Shown piece by piece: positions 26,637 to 35,424 of a DNA stretch of 64,000 bases. Within the stretch, counting starts at the first letter, position 1, and each line of letters begins with the position of its first letter. The notes under the pieces are model-generated. The model ran no database searches. It saw nothing but the letters and a program-made list of their open reading frames with translations, and was not told the origin of the DNA. Source of the DNA: DASYTH01 sp035762905 (lineage in GTDB: Bacteria > Actinomycetota > Actinomycetes > Mycobacteriales > Pseudonocardiaceae); the NCBI RefSeq assembly GCF_035762905.1, contig NZ_DASUCC010000067.1:1-64000 (forward strand). The letters run 5' to 3'. The position numbers were made by a program, and so were the translations under genes.

Positions 26637-28031
26637 TCAGTTCAATGCCATCCACTCCAACATGCCGGTGGAGAAACCGGATCTGGCGGTGATGTTCAAT
26701 CGCAGCCGGGTGGTGCTCACCGGGCTGAACGTGGTGACGTTGAACGTGTTGGCCGCCACGCCGCAGGCGGACTGGTTGGGCACGTTGGCATACGCGCTGC
26801 CGGTCCAGTACTGCACCTGGCAGGACGCGGGCAGGTCGATGCCCTGGTTGTCGTCGAACCAGTAGGCGGCCGACCGGCTGACCGACACCGGGTTGGTCCA
26901 CCGGTACTCCACCCACTGGGTGCCCTGCTGCGGCCAGTTCCCGTACACCGGGCGCGTGCGGTCCGCCGAGTTCGCCGGAACGAAGCCGTCGTTGACCGCG
27001 GCCAGGTTCTCCCAGGCGGACACGAACGACGTGGCCGCGGTGGCCGTGCGGGCGTGGTTGGTGCCGCTCGGCGGTCCGCCGCCGCCCCGGGTCTGCGCCA
27101 CCTTCTGCATGGTGCCGTCGGCGTTGAAGAACAGCCGGTCCACCGCGACCGAGCGGCGGAAGTTGCCGCCGCCCGGCGCGTCCGCGGTGTGGTAGACCAT
27201 GTACCACTGCCCGTTGAACTCGATGATCGCCGGATGGTTGGTGGTCGAGCTGACCTGGTCGAGCACCACGCCGCGGTGCGTCCACGGGCCGAGCGGGTTG
27301 CTCGCCGTGGCATAGCGGATGCAGGCGAAGCTGGACGAGCTGACGCAACCGGCGTCGTTGGCCGCGTAGGCCAGGTAGTAGACGCCGTTGCGCTTGAACA
27401 GCCAGGGCGCCTCCCAGAAGTTCGTGACGCCCTGCGGGGTGATCACCGGACCGTTCATGGAGATCATGTCCGGGTTGAGCCGGACGGCGCGCACACCCCA
27501 GAAGGAGCCCCAGTACAGGTAGGCCTGGCCGTCGTCGTCGACGAACACGGTCGGGTCGATGTTCAGCCCCGACGAGTTGGGTGTGCTGTCGCTGATCAGC
27601 GGGCCGCCGATGGCGTCGGTGAACGGCCCGAGTGGACTGTCGCCGACCGCGACGCCGATGTTCATCCAGCCCGGCCCGTTGCCGTTGATCGAGACATACC
27701 AGTAGTACCGGCCGTTGCGCGGCTCGACCTCGGCCGCCCAGGCGTCGGCGCCGGCCCACGGGAAGTCGCCGAGGGACAGCCGCGCGCCGTGCTGGGTCCA
27801 GTTGGTGGCGTCGGTCGTGGACAGCACCTGCCAGTCGCGCATCACGAAGTTCGTGCCGCCCGCCGGAGCCTCGTCGTGTCCGGTGTAGACGTACAGCGTG
27901 TTGCCGACCACCAGTGCCGCGGGGTCCGCGGTGTAGCGCGTGGTGATAATCGGGTTCACCGCGGATGACGGGCTGACTACGGTCAGTGTCAACACCACCG
28001 CGGCCAGGACCGCCGGCCAGCTTCTCCTCAT
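26637..28031 (-). CDS. Secreted GH43 glycosidase with F5/8-type C-terminal domain
   Basis: A 464-residue exported five-bladed propeller glycosidase. The GH43 acidic residues are visible: base Asp in RYTADPAAL, the pKa-modulating Asp in NIDPTVFVD and acid Glu in NFWEAPWLF. A discoidin-like F5/8 domain fills about 325-464. GH43 enzymes act mainly on arabinose-, xylose- or galactose-containing polymers. The motif set would fit an alpha-L-arabinofuranosidase or galactan-active subfamily, but the subfamily cannot be fixed by eye. It starts 13 bases after the preceding glycosidase gene. Confidence 0.85.
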   Translation of the reverse strand: MRRSWPAVLAAVVLTLTVVSPSSAVNPIITTRYTADPAALVVGNTLYVYTGHDEAPAGGTNFVMRDWQVLSTTDATNWTQHGARLSLGDFPWAGADAWAAEVEPRNGRYYWYVSINGNGPGWMNIGVAVGDSPLGPFTDAIGGPLISDSTPNSSGLNIDPTVFVDDDGQAYLYWGSFWGVRAVRLNPDMISMNGPVITPQGVTNFWEAPWLFKRNGVYYLAYAANDAGCVSSSSFACIRYATASNPLGPWTHRGVVLDQVSSTTNHPAIIEFNGQWYMVYHTADAPGGGNFRRSVAVDRLFFNADGTMQKVAQTRGGGGPPSGTNHARTATAATSFVSAWENLAAVNDGFVPANSADRTRPVYGNWPQQGTQWVEYRWTNPVSVSRSAAYWFDDNQGIDLPASCQVQYWTGSAYANVPNQSACGVAANTFNVTTFSPVSTTRLRLNITARSGFSTGMLEWMALN

Positions 28032-28044
28032 GGGCGTGCCTTTC

Positions 28045-31000
28045 CTAGGGCAGCACGGTGACGGTGGCGGTGGCGCGCAGTGCGGTGCCGTCGACGATGC
28101 CGATCCGGGTGAACGTTCCGGGTCGCGCGACCAGGTCCGAGGTGATCGGCTGCCAGACCACCGGGGCGGCGGACGTCGTGCCGTCGGCGTAGACCTTGGT
28201 CGCCGTGCCGGGAAGTTCGGGTACCCGCCCGACCGTGGTGGCCACCGTGACCGGCTCGACCCGCACCGCCGGCTCGGCGAGCAGCTTCCACTCCAGCACC
28301 CCGACCGAGGCCAGGCCGCTCTGCAGCACGGCCCGCATCCGGGTGGTGGTCACGCTGCCGAACGTGGTGCGGTTGTACTGGTTGATCGCGGTGCCGTAAC
28401 CGCTGGGATCGGCGAGGTCGACGAACCCGGCGCCGTCCCAGTACTGGATCCGCCAGGACGCCGGGGCGCGCACTCCCCCGTTGTCGTCGAAGAAGTACAT
28501 GTCCGAGGCGTTGACCCGGACCGGGCTCGCCCAGTCCAGTTGGATCCACTGCTCACCCTCGTTGGGCCAGGTGCCCCAGCGTCGGTTCACGCCGTCGTTG
28601 GACGTCGGCGGGTCGATCCCGTCGTTGATCGCCGCGACGCTCTCCCAGGGCGACGTCGAGGACGCCGTCGGCGTACCGTCCATCGACACGTTGATCACGT
28701 CCGGGACCGGGGTCGCGACGACGGAGACCGTCGAGGTGCCGGTCGCCACGCCGTCGGTCCCGGACAGGCGCAGCGTGTACCGGCCGGGCTCGGTGAACGT
28801 GACCACGGTGGCCGCCGCGTCCGGGTCGGTGAAGATCGCCGTGCCCGGTCCGTCCACTTGCGACCATCGGGCGGCCAGGGTGGCGGATGGCAGGGCGTCG
28901 TCCTTGACCACCCCGACCAGCCGGGCCTTCGCCGAGCGGTTGAACCCGAGGTCCTGCTTGGCCAGCACGTAGGGTGCCGCGTTGGCCGGTCTCTGCACGC
29001 GCTCGCCGGTGCGCAGGACCTGGATCTCCTTGAGCCCGCTGCGCTGGCCGGCCTGGTGGGTGAGCACCACCCGGATCCGGTCCGTGCTGATCTCGCCGAA
29101 CCGCACCTGGTTGTAGTTGGCCCGCGGGGTGAGCGGCATCCGGGCCGCACTCGGGGCGTCCACCCAGCGCGACCCGTCGCGGTACTGGATCCGGTACATC
29201 GCCGGCTCGGCCAGCCCGCCGGGAGTGCGATCCCGGTAGAAGTACAGCCGGACGGTGTCAAGGGGTTGCGCCCGACCGAGGTCGACCTCGAAGGTGTCCT
29301 CGGCGTTGGGCGAACCCCGGGTGCTCCAGTACGGCTCGTCGATCGTGGCGCCGTCCACCGCGCCGCGCGGGTCGAACCCGCTCTCGCTGAACGAGGCCGA
29401 CACGTTCGCGCCGAGCGCGACGTTGGTCGCGTCGCCGGTCCGGCCGATGTCCGCGCCGGCCTTGGCGAACAGGTCGGTCAGCCGGTCGCCGGTCAGCCGT
29501 ACCTGGTTGGGCGCGGCCATGTCCCGGAACCGCTGGGTGCGGCCCACCCTGGTCGGGTCGTCCGGGAACTCCAGCAGGCCGCGCTCCGGATCCCACAGCA
29601 GGTGGGTGAGCCGGTCGACGGTGAACGCCCGCCGGCCGTCGACGAACGCCGAGTAGCCCTCCGGAATGCCCGGGTAGCGGACGATCCCGTCGGCCGGGTC
29701 GTCCCACACGATGGTCAGATCGCTGTTGCGGTAGCGAATGTTGTTGACCGTGAAGTGGTCCCAGCCGATGTCGATCGGCGCGAGTTCCAGCCGGTGGTCG
29801 TCGCGCGGGCGCAGCCCGGCCACGTCCTCGATCATCGTCCAGTTGCTGCTGCCCAGGATCGTGTGGTGGATGCCGGAGCGGCCGTCGATGTTCTGGGTGG
29901 CCGGGTTCCAGTTGAACCAGAACTCGTTGGAGTCCGGGAACTGCGTGTTGCCCCGGACGAACCCGGCCCAGGCGTTCCAGTACAGCAGCTTCTTGTAGTC
30001 CTCCGCGGTGATCGCGTCGGTGTCGTAGTTGCGCAGCACCGAGGAGAACAGCCGGAACTGCACGGTGGAGTTGATCTGCGAGAAGTTGTTGGAGCCGGGG
30101 AAGCCGGCCTCGGCGGCCTCCGCCTTGTCGGCCTGGTTGGCGGTGTAGAACGGGAAGACCGGGTACTGCGCCGGATCGGCGAACAGCCGCAACGCGTTGG
30201 TGTAGGGCTGTTCGTTCGGGATCGCACCGACCGCGAACGGGTAGTAGTTGTTGATCTCCTTCCACGGGTCGTGCGCGTCGGTCGCGACGTGCCGGTGCTC
30301 GAACAGCTCGCGCTCGGGATTCCACAGCACGGACACGATCGCGGTGCGGATGCGGTCGGCAAGCGCGCGCAGCTCCGCCGCTTTCGCCGTGTTGCCGATG
30401 GTCTCGTAGGCGCGGGCGGCGGCCAGCGCGCCGCTGTACTGGTAGGCGGACTCGGCCCGGTCCAGGTTGCCCGGCCGCCAGTCGAACGAGACCGCGTCGG
30501 CGTCATTGCCGGTCAGCGCGCCCCAGTCGTACTCGATCAGGCCGTTGCCGTCGCGGTCGTAGAAGGCGAGTTGGCCCTTGACGTCGCCCTCGGCGTAGCG
30601 GGCCAGGTTCGCCACGATCTGGCGCTGGCCGCCGTGGATCTGGTAGCTGCGCCAGGCCGCCTCGGCGATGTACTGGGTGTAGCTGTTGCTCCAGTTCTCC
30701 GGATCGCCCGGGTTGTCCAGGAACCGCCCGCCGCGCGAGGACTCTCCGGTGGACACCCAGGGACCGTAGGAGTACATCGGGTCCCGCAGGTATTTCAGGT
30801 CGTCGATGAACATCGGGACGGTCAGGGCGATCGCGTTGTTGTAGCCGAGCACGCCCTCGATCGAGGTGGGGAACTGGAAGTCGTTGCCCGGGATGTCGGC
30901 GTCGAGGTAGTTGAAGCGCATCAGCCACCAGCGGTAGTAGATGTACTTCTTGATCCCCGGCTCCGGGACGTCGATGTAGGGGACGTTCTCGGCCCACCAC

Positions 31001-31881
31001 AGGTTGTAGGCCCGCACGTGCCGGGCGAAGGCGTTGTCCGGCGACAACACCTGGTAGATGTCGTATCCGGTGCGCGACTCGGGGATCTCGTCGGACAGGA
31101 AGCCGAGCTGCACCTTGACCGTGACCGTCTGTCCACTTCCGACGGTCACGGTGCCGGCGAGCTGGCCGTCCCGCGGGGTCAGGCCCTGGCCGGACAGCCG
31201 GGGGAACACCGTGGTGAGCCGCTCGCCACGGGAGTTGAGCACGTCGTGCACGCCGGTCAGTTCGTCGCCCTCGGGTGTCGCGACCAGCGGGGAGGACACG
31301 GTCAGCGACAGGGTCTGGGCGGCGGTGCCGGTGTTGGTGATCGACACGTTGGTCACGGCCACGTTCTCGTGCGTGATGAACTTGCGCACGTCGGCGCGCA
31401 GGCCGAGGGCGGCGTTGAGGTAGCTGCCGCGCCAGTGGCTGGGCATCTGCAGCCGCTGCGCCGGCTGTTCGGCGAACCCGCCGGAGCCGATCGTGATCGC
31501 GTACCCGCCCTGGTTGGTGAAGCTGTCGAAGAACTCGTTGTAGTAGGCGACCCGGCCGCCGAAGCCGATCACCGCGTTGCTGTGCTGTCTCATGTAGACG
31601 GTCCGGCCGCGGGTCATCAGCCAGTTCCCGGCCGGGTCGGCGCCGGGCCGGGCGAGCAGCCGGTCCATCCAGAAGTCGGTGCCGGCCACCTCGCGGTCGT
31701 AGATCGCCCGCATCATGTTGCCGGGCGTGTACGCGCCCGGTTCGGCGGGCAGCGCCGGCCCGGAGAACGTCGGGTACCCGATGGTCTGCTCGGCCCGGGC
31801 GGGCACGGCGAGGGCGGTCAGGACCCCGGCGGCGAGAACGTTGGTCAGCAGGGAGGCCATCAGCCTCCGGATGATCGGCAT
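28045..31881 (-). CDS. Large secreted multidomain glycosidase, (alpha/alpha)6 type
   Basis: A 1278-residue exported protein. The signal peptide is followed by an N-terminal beta region and an (alpha/alpha)6-barrel catalytic region (about 250-720) resembling the MGH1/GH63-like clan. After it come an F5/8 domain (about 780-910), a PKD/Ig-like domain, a second F5/8 domain (about 1050-1190) and a C-terminal bacterial Ig domain of the Big_4 type. GH121 of Bifidobacterium (HypBA2) is a large enzyme of broadly similar design, but I cannot confirm that family. The ATG at 31881 is preferred over the GTG at 31890 because GAGG lies 8 bases before it. First gene of the LacI-linked operon. Confidence 0.7.
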   Translation of the reverse strand: MPIIRRLMASLLTNVLAAGVLTALAVPARAEQTIGYPTFSGPALPAEPGAYTPGNMMRAIYDREVAGTDFWMDRLLARPGADPAGNWLMTRGRTVYMRQHSNAVIGFGGRVAYYNEFFDSFTNQGGYAITIGSGGFAEQPAQRLQMPSHWRGSYLNAALGLRADVRKFITHENVAVTNVSITNTGTAAQTLSLTVSSPLVATPEGDELTGVHDVLNSRGERLTTVFPRLSGQGLTPRDGQLAGTVTVGSGQTVTVKVQLGFLSDEIPESRTGYDIYQVLSPDNAFARHVRAYNLWWAENVPYIDVPEPGIKKYIYYRWWLMRFNYLDADIPGNDFQFPTSIEGVLGYNNAIALTVPMFIDDLKYLRDPMYSYGPWVSTGESSRGGRFLDNPGDPENWSNSYTQYIAEAAWRSYQIHGGQRQIVANLARYAEGDVKGQLAFYDRDGNGLIEYDWGALTGNDADAVSFDWRPGNLDRAESAYQYSGALAAARAYETIGNTAKAAELRALADRIRTAIVSVLWNPERELFEHRHVATDAHDPWKEINNYYPFAVGAIPNEQPYTNALRLFADPAQYPVFPFYTANQADKAEAAEAGFPGSNNFSQINSTVQFRLFSSVLRNYDTDAITAEDYKKLLYWNAWAGFVRGNTQFPDSNEFWFNWNPATQNIDGRSGIHHTILGSSNWTMIEDVAGLRPRDDHRLELAPIDIGWDHFTVNNIRYRNSDLTIVWDDPADGIVRYPGIPEGYSAFVDGRRAFTVDRLTHLLWDPERGLLEFPDDPTRVGRTQRFRDMAAPNQVRLTGDRLTDLFAKAGADIGRTGDATNVALGANVSASFSESGFDPRGAVDGATIDEPYWSTRGSPNAEDTFEVDLGRAQPLDTVRLYFYRDRTPGGLAEPAMYRIQYRDGSRWVDAPSAARMPLTPRANYNQVRFGEISTDRIRVVLTHQAGQRSGLKEIQVLRTGERVQRPANAAPYVLAKQDLGFNRSAKARLVGVVKDDALPSATLAARWSQVDGPGTAIFTDPDAAATVVTFTEPGRYTLRLSGTDGVATGTSTVSVVATPVPDVINVSMDGTPTASSTSPWESVAAINDGIDPPTSNDGVNRRWGTWPNEGEQWIQLDWASPVRVNASDMYFFDDNGGVRAPASWRIQYWDGAGFVDLADPSGYGTAINQYNRTTFGSVTTTRMRAVLQSGLASVGVLEWKLLAEPAVRVEPVTVATTVGRVPELPGTATKVYADGTTSAAPVVWQPITSDLVARPGTFTRIGIVDGTALRATATVTVLP

Positions 31882-31898
31882 GTGCGTCACCTCGAGAG

Positions 31899-31916
31899 GC
31901 CGAAAACGTTTTCGGC
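31899..31916. promoter_or_regulatory. LacI-family operator
   Basis: GCCGAAAACGTTTTCGGC is a perfect 18-bp palindrome with the central CG typical of LacI/GalR sites. It sits between the divergent glycosidase operon (start 31881) and the lacI-type gene (start 31984). A second half-site, GCCGAAAAC, follows near 31955. It probably serves both repression of the operon and autoregulation. Confidence 0.85.
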
Positions 31917-31983
31917 GATCTGACCGTAAGCGGACCGTTACAGTGGTGTCAATAGCCGAAAACCGTGCCGAAAGGGACTAGGG

Positions 31984-32991
31984 GTGACGCGACAGCGGAG
32001 CCAGGCGGTCACGCTGACCGACGTGGCCGCGCTGGCCGGCGTGTCGGTGGCCACCGCGTCCAAGGCGCTCAACGGCCGCGACGAGGTCGCGCCGGCCACC
32101 CGCAGCCGGGTGCTCGAGGCCGCCGAGAAACTGTCGTTCCAGCCCAACATCCTGGCCCGCGGGCTGATCTCCGGCCGCACCCGCACCGTCGGCCTGCTCA
32201 CCGACGAGTTGGCCGGCCGGTTCGCCATCCCGATCCTGCTCGGTGTGGAGAACGCGCTTGGCAACGAGCAGATGTCCGTGCTGCTGTGTGACGCGCGCGG
32301 CGACCCCATCCGGCGCCGGCACTACATCCGCACGCTGCTGGCCCGCCAGGTCGACGGGTTCGTCATCCTCGGCGACAACAACGACACCCGGCCCTCGCTC
32401 ACCGGCGACATCCCGGTTCCGGTCGTCTACGTCTACTGCGAGTCCGACGACCCCGCCGACCTTTCCATCCTCGCCGACGACGCCGGCGGCGCCCGGCTCG
32501 CCGCCGAGCACCTGATCGCCATGGGCCGCAAGCACATCGCCCACATCACCGGCCCGGCCAGCTACCGCGCCGCCCGCGACCGCGCCAGCGCGTTCCTCAC
32601 CGTGCTTGCCGAATCCGCCCTCCCCCTCAGCGGCGACCCGTTGTACGGCGAGTGGTCCCAAGCCTGGGGCCGCCAGGCCACCCGGTCGTTGCTCGCCGCC
32701 CACCCCGACGTCGATGCGATCTTCTGCGGCAACGACCAGATCGGCACCGGTGCCGCCCAGACCCTCTCCGACCTCGGTCGCCGCGTCCCCGAGGACGTCG
32801 CCATCGTCGGCTACGACAACTGGGAGGTCTTCGCCGCCGACTCCCGCCCGCCGCTCACCACCGTGGACCTCAACCTCCCCCAACTCGGCGTCACCGCGGT
32901 GGAACACCTCTTCGCCGCTCTCGACGGCCGCCCCCGCTCCGGCGTCCTGCGCCAACCCTGCCGTCTGGTCATCCGCGCCTCGACCACATAG
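31984..32991 (+). CDS. LacI-family transcriptional repressor
   Basis: A 335-residue regulator. The N-terminal LacI helix-turn-helix (VTLTDVAALAGVSVATASKALNGRDEVAPATRSRVLEAAEKL) and hinge helix (NILARGLISGRT) are followed by a periplasmic-binding-type sugar-sensing domain. GTG start with GAAAGGGA upstream. It is divergent from the four-gene secreted hydrolase operon with a perfect LacI palindrome between them, so it most likely represses that operon until a released sugar binds. The ligand is unknown; an arabinose-containing oligosaccharide is an inference from the enzymes. Confidence 0.9.
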   Translation: MTRQRSQAVTLTDVAALAGVSVATASKALNGRDEVAPATRSRVLEAAEKLSFQPNILARGLISGRTRTVGLLTDELAGRFAIPILLGVENALGNEQMSVLLCDARGDPIRRRHYIRTLLARQVDGFVILGDNNDTRPSLTGDIPVPVVYVYCESDDPADLSILADDAGGARLAAEHLIAMGRKHIAHITGPASYRAARDRASAFLTVLAESALPLSGDPLYGEWSQAWGRQATRSLLAAHPDVDAIFCGNDQIGTGAAQTLSDLGRRVPEDVAIVGYDNWEVFAADSRPPLTTVDLNLPQLGVTAVEHLFAALDGRPRSGVLRQPCRLVIRASTT

Positions 32992-33001
32992 CCGACTCGG
33001 G

Positions 33002-33709
33002 TCAGCCGATGGGGCGGATCTCGACGCAGCATTCGCCGGGGCGGGGGGCGAGGACGGCGTCGACGGTGGTGGCGCGCAGTCCGGAGAGGAAGCCGGCGAG
33101 GTAGGCGCGGTTGATGCCGCAGACGAGGTCGGGGGCCTTGGCGGCGAGCGGATGGAACGGACAGTTGCGCATGCGGACGCAGGTCGGGTCGGGGCGGGTG
33201 GGTTCGAAGCCGAGGCGGGTGAGGAAGGACTCCGTGATGGTGAGGGCGCGTTCGGCGCCGAGCCGGCCGGGACGCAGGCGGTTGCGTTCGTCGGTGCCCT
33301 GGGACTCGCCGCGGGCGGCGGCCACGCGCAGGGCGGCGTCGCGGGCGGTTTCGCCGTCCGACTCGGTGATCACGGCGTCCATCAGGATGTCGGCGAGGAC
33401 CTCGTGTTGGCGTTCCGGGATGTTGACCCGGATGTCGATCTCGGTCGGCTCGTAGACCTTGGGAGTGCGGCCGACCTTGCGCAGGCCGCCGACGCTTTCG
33501 TAGCGGGCGCGCAGCAGGCCGGCGTCCACCAGCTTGTCCAGGTGGAACGCGGCGAGCTTGCGGGAGATGCCGACGGCGGTGGCCGCCTCGTCCCGGGTCA
33601 CCGGGCGGCGGACCCGCCGGATGAACACGTACATCCCCCGGCGCAGGCCGTCCTCCAGCGCCGCTACCGCTCTGATCGCCGGGTCGGCCGCGGGCTCGTC
33701 GGTCGTCAC
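33002..33709 (-). CDS. Cysteine-containing winged-HTH regulator, SufR/COG2345-like
   Basis: A 235-residue regulator. The N terminus is a winged helix (VTRDEAATAVGISRKLAAFHLDKLVDAGLL). The C-terminal part has conserved-looking cysteines in TCVRMRNCPFHPLA, LVCGIN and GECCVEI. That pattern resembles SufR-type regulators, which bind an Fe-S cluster, and suggests redox or metal sensing. The GTG at 33709 is preferred to the ATG at 33760, which adds a poorly conserved, cysteine-containing extension. It is divergent from the DUF2231-folE operon over a 128-base spacer and probably controls it. Confidence 0.75.
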   Translation of the reverse strand: MTTDEPAADPAIRAVAALEDGLRRGMYVFIRRVRRPVTRDEAATAVGISRKLAAFHLDKLVDAGLLRARYESVGGLRKVGRTPKVYEPTEIDIRVNIPERQHEVLADILMDAVITESDGETARDAALRVAAARGESQGTDERNRLRPGRLGAERALTITESFLTRLGFEPTRPDPTCVRMRNCPFHPLAAKAPDLVCGINRAYLAGFLSGLRATTVDAVLAPRPGECCVEIRPIG

Positions 33710-33837
33710 CCCCGCAGAATATCTCCTACGAGCGTGTTCACAAGTCGTGTGGGTGAGCATCTACCTGCTGGACTTGACGGACGAGGCGGATAAGACCAAA
33801 CTCTGTTGGTGAAATAAACCCCTAGGTAGGTGTTATC

Positions 33838-34359
33838 GTGTCTACTCCGCAAGCCGCGGCGAAACGTCCCGTAAGCGCGCTCCTGGCCGGCCCGTACGGC
33901 CATCCGTTCCACCCGATCCTGGTGACCGTGCCCATCGGCGCCTGGGTCTGCGCCCTGGTCTTCGACCTCGCCTCCCGGTTCGTCGACGACCCGGGCTTCC
34001 TGGCCAAGGGCTCGGTCTGGCTGATCGCGATCGGGGTGATCGGGGCGGTGGCGGCGGCCCTGGTCGGGCTGCTCGACCTGTTCGCCATCCCGACCGGCAC
34101 CCCCGCGTTCCGCACCGGGCTGCTGCACATGGGCCTCAACCTGGCGGTGACCGCCGCCTACATCGGGAACTTCTTCTGGCGCCAGGCCGACTACGACACC
34201 CCGGCAGCCGTCGCCACCGGCCCGCTGGTGCTGTCCGCGCTGAGCCTGGTCGCCCTCGCGGCATCCGGTTACCTGGGCGGAAAGCTCGCCTACCACTACG
34301 GCGTCCGGGTCGCCGACGAGGCCACCCAGGCGCAGGGCTACCAGACCAGAACTGACTGA
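33838..34359 (+). CDS. DUF2231 integral membrane protein
   Basis: A 173-residue membrane protein with four predicted helices. The early motif GPYGHPFHPILVTVPIGAW with paired histidines is characteristic of DUF2231, whose function is unknown; the histidines could bind haem or metal. GTG start. It is the first gene of an operon, 17 bases before the next membrane protein, and is divergent from the cysteine-containing regulator. Confidence 0.85.
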   Translation: MSTPQAAAKRPVSALLAGPYGHPFHPILVTVPIGAWVCALVFDLASRFVDDPGFLAKGSVWLIAIGVIGAVAAALVGLLDLFAIPTGTPAFRTGLLHMGLNLAVTAAYIGNFFWRQADYDTPAAVATGPLVLSALSLVALAASGYLGGKLAYHYGVRVADEATQAQGYQTRTD

Positions 34360-34376
34360 CCACAGGAGGACTCATC

Positions 34377-34787
34377 GTGGGTATCGCCGCGCTCATCACC
34401 TGGCTGCTCACCGCGGTCGGCGGCTTCGTCATGCTGGGAACCTGGGTTGCCAAGGGTGGTGTGCGAAACCCCAGCAGCACCCGGCTCTCCCCACCGCTGA
34501 TCTTCGGCCACTTCGCGCTCGCCGCGATCGGGCTGGTGCTGTGGATCGTCTACCTCATCGCCGACTCCACCGCCCTGGCCTGGACCGCGGTCGTGCTGCT
34601 GGTCCCGGTGGCCCTGCTCGGCTTCGCGATGCTGGTTCGCTGGCTGCCCACCGTCCGGGGCACCACCGCCGGCGCGAGCGACGCACCGCCGGAGCGGAGC
34701 TTCCCGGTTCCGGTGGTGGTCGGCCACGGGCTCATCGCCGTCATCACCGTCGTGCTGGCGCTGCTCGCCGCGCTGAACGCGAGCTGA
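34377..34787 (+). CDS. Small four-helix membrane protein
   Basis: A 136-residue protein with four hydrophobic helices and no recognised family. Histidines occur in the second and last helix regions (FGHFAL, VGHGLIAV), which could ligate haem. AGGAGG lies 8 bases before the GTG start. It is followed after 2 bases by folE, so translation is probably coupled. Confidence 0.7.
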   Translation: MGIAALITWLLTAVGGFVMLGTWVAKGGVRNPSSTRLSPPLIFGHFALAAIGLVLWIVYLIADSTALAWTAVVLLVPVALLGFAMLVRWLPTVRGTTAGASDAPPERSFPVPVVVGHGLIAVITVVLALLAALNAS

Positions 34788-34789
34788 CC

Positions 34790-35395
34790 GTGACGATGCG
34801 TTCGACCTCCGCACTGCGGGTCGTGCACGAGCCGGGTGACCAGGTCGACCTCGAAACCGCCGAGCGCGCCGCCCGGGAGTTCCTGCAGGCGCTCGGCGTC
34901 TCGCTGGAGTCCGAGAGCCTGCGCGACACGCCGGCCCGCATGGCCCGCGCCTACGCCGAACTGTTCACGCCGCGGCCCTTCGACCTGACCACCTTCCCCA
35001 ACGACGAGGGCTACGACGAGCTCGTACTGGCCAGGGGCATCCCGGTGCGGTCGGTGTGCGAGCACCACCTGCTGCCCGTGGTCGGCGTCGCGCACGTCGG
35101 ATACCTGCCGGGTGAGCGCATCCTCGGGCTGTCCAAGCTCGCCCGCGTGGTCGAACACTTCGCCCGTCGGCCCCAGGTCCAGGAACGGTTGACCAAGCAG
35201 GTCGCCGACTGGCTGTGCGATCACCTGCAACCCAAGGGCGTCGGCGTGGTGATCGAGGCCGAGCACAGCTGCATGACGCTGCGCGGTGTGCTCGCCGTCG
35301 GGTCCAACACGGTCACCTCGACGCTGCTCGGTTCGCTGCGCGCCGACGCCCGCTCCCGGCAGGAGTTCTTCGCCCTCACCGGGGTCCACGGCTGA
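34790..35395 (+). CDS. folE: GTP cyclohydrolase I
   Basis: A 201-residue GTP cyclohydrolase I, which converts GTP to dihydroneopterin triphosphate, the first step of folate and pterin synthesis. The zinc and active-site signature is intact: CEHHLLP...VGYLPG...ILGLSKLARVVEHFARRPQVQE and EAEHSCMTLRG. The GTG at 34790, 2 bases after the upstream stop, is chosen; an ATG at 34796 is equally possible. Location with membrane and flavin genes rather than other folate genes suggests a specialised or second copy. No other folate gene is in the window. Confidence 0.93.
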   Translation: MTMRSTSALRVVHEPGDQVDLETAERAAREFLQALGVSLESESLRDTPARMARAYAELFTPRPFDLTTFPNDEGYDELVLARGIPVRSVCEHHLLPVVGVAHVGYLPGERILGLSKLARVVEHFARRPQVQERLTKQVADWLCDHLQPKGVGVVIEAEHSCMTLRGVLAVGSNTVTSTLLGSLRADARSRQEFFALTGVHG

Positions 35396-35424
35396 CCTCG
35401 CCGCTACGTAAGGAGAACGGCCAG

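Noticed and set aside
27940..31923. 1327-residue plus-strand frame opposite the large glycosidase
   Set aside because: Val/Gly/Arg-rich shadow with no start signal; the minus-strand protein has a signal peptide and recognisable domains.
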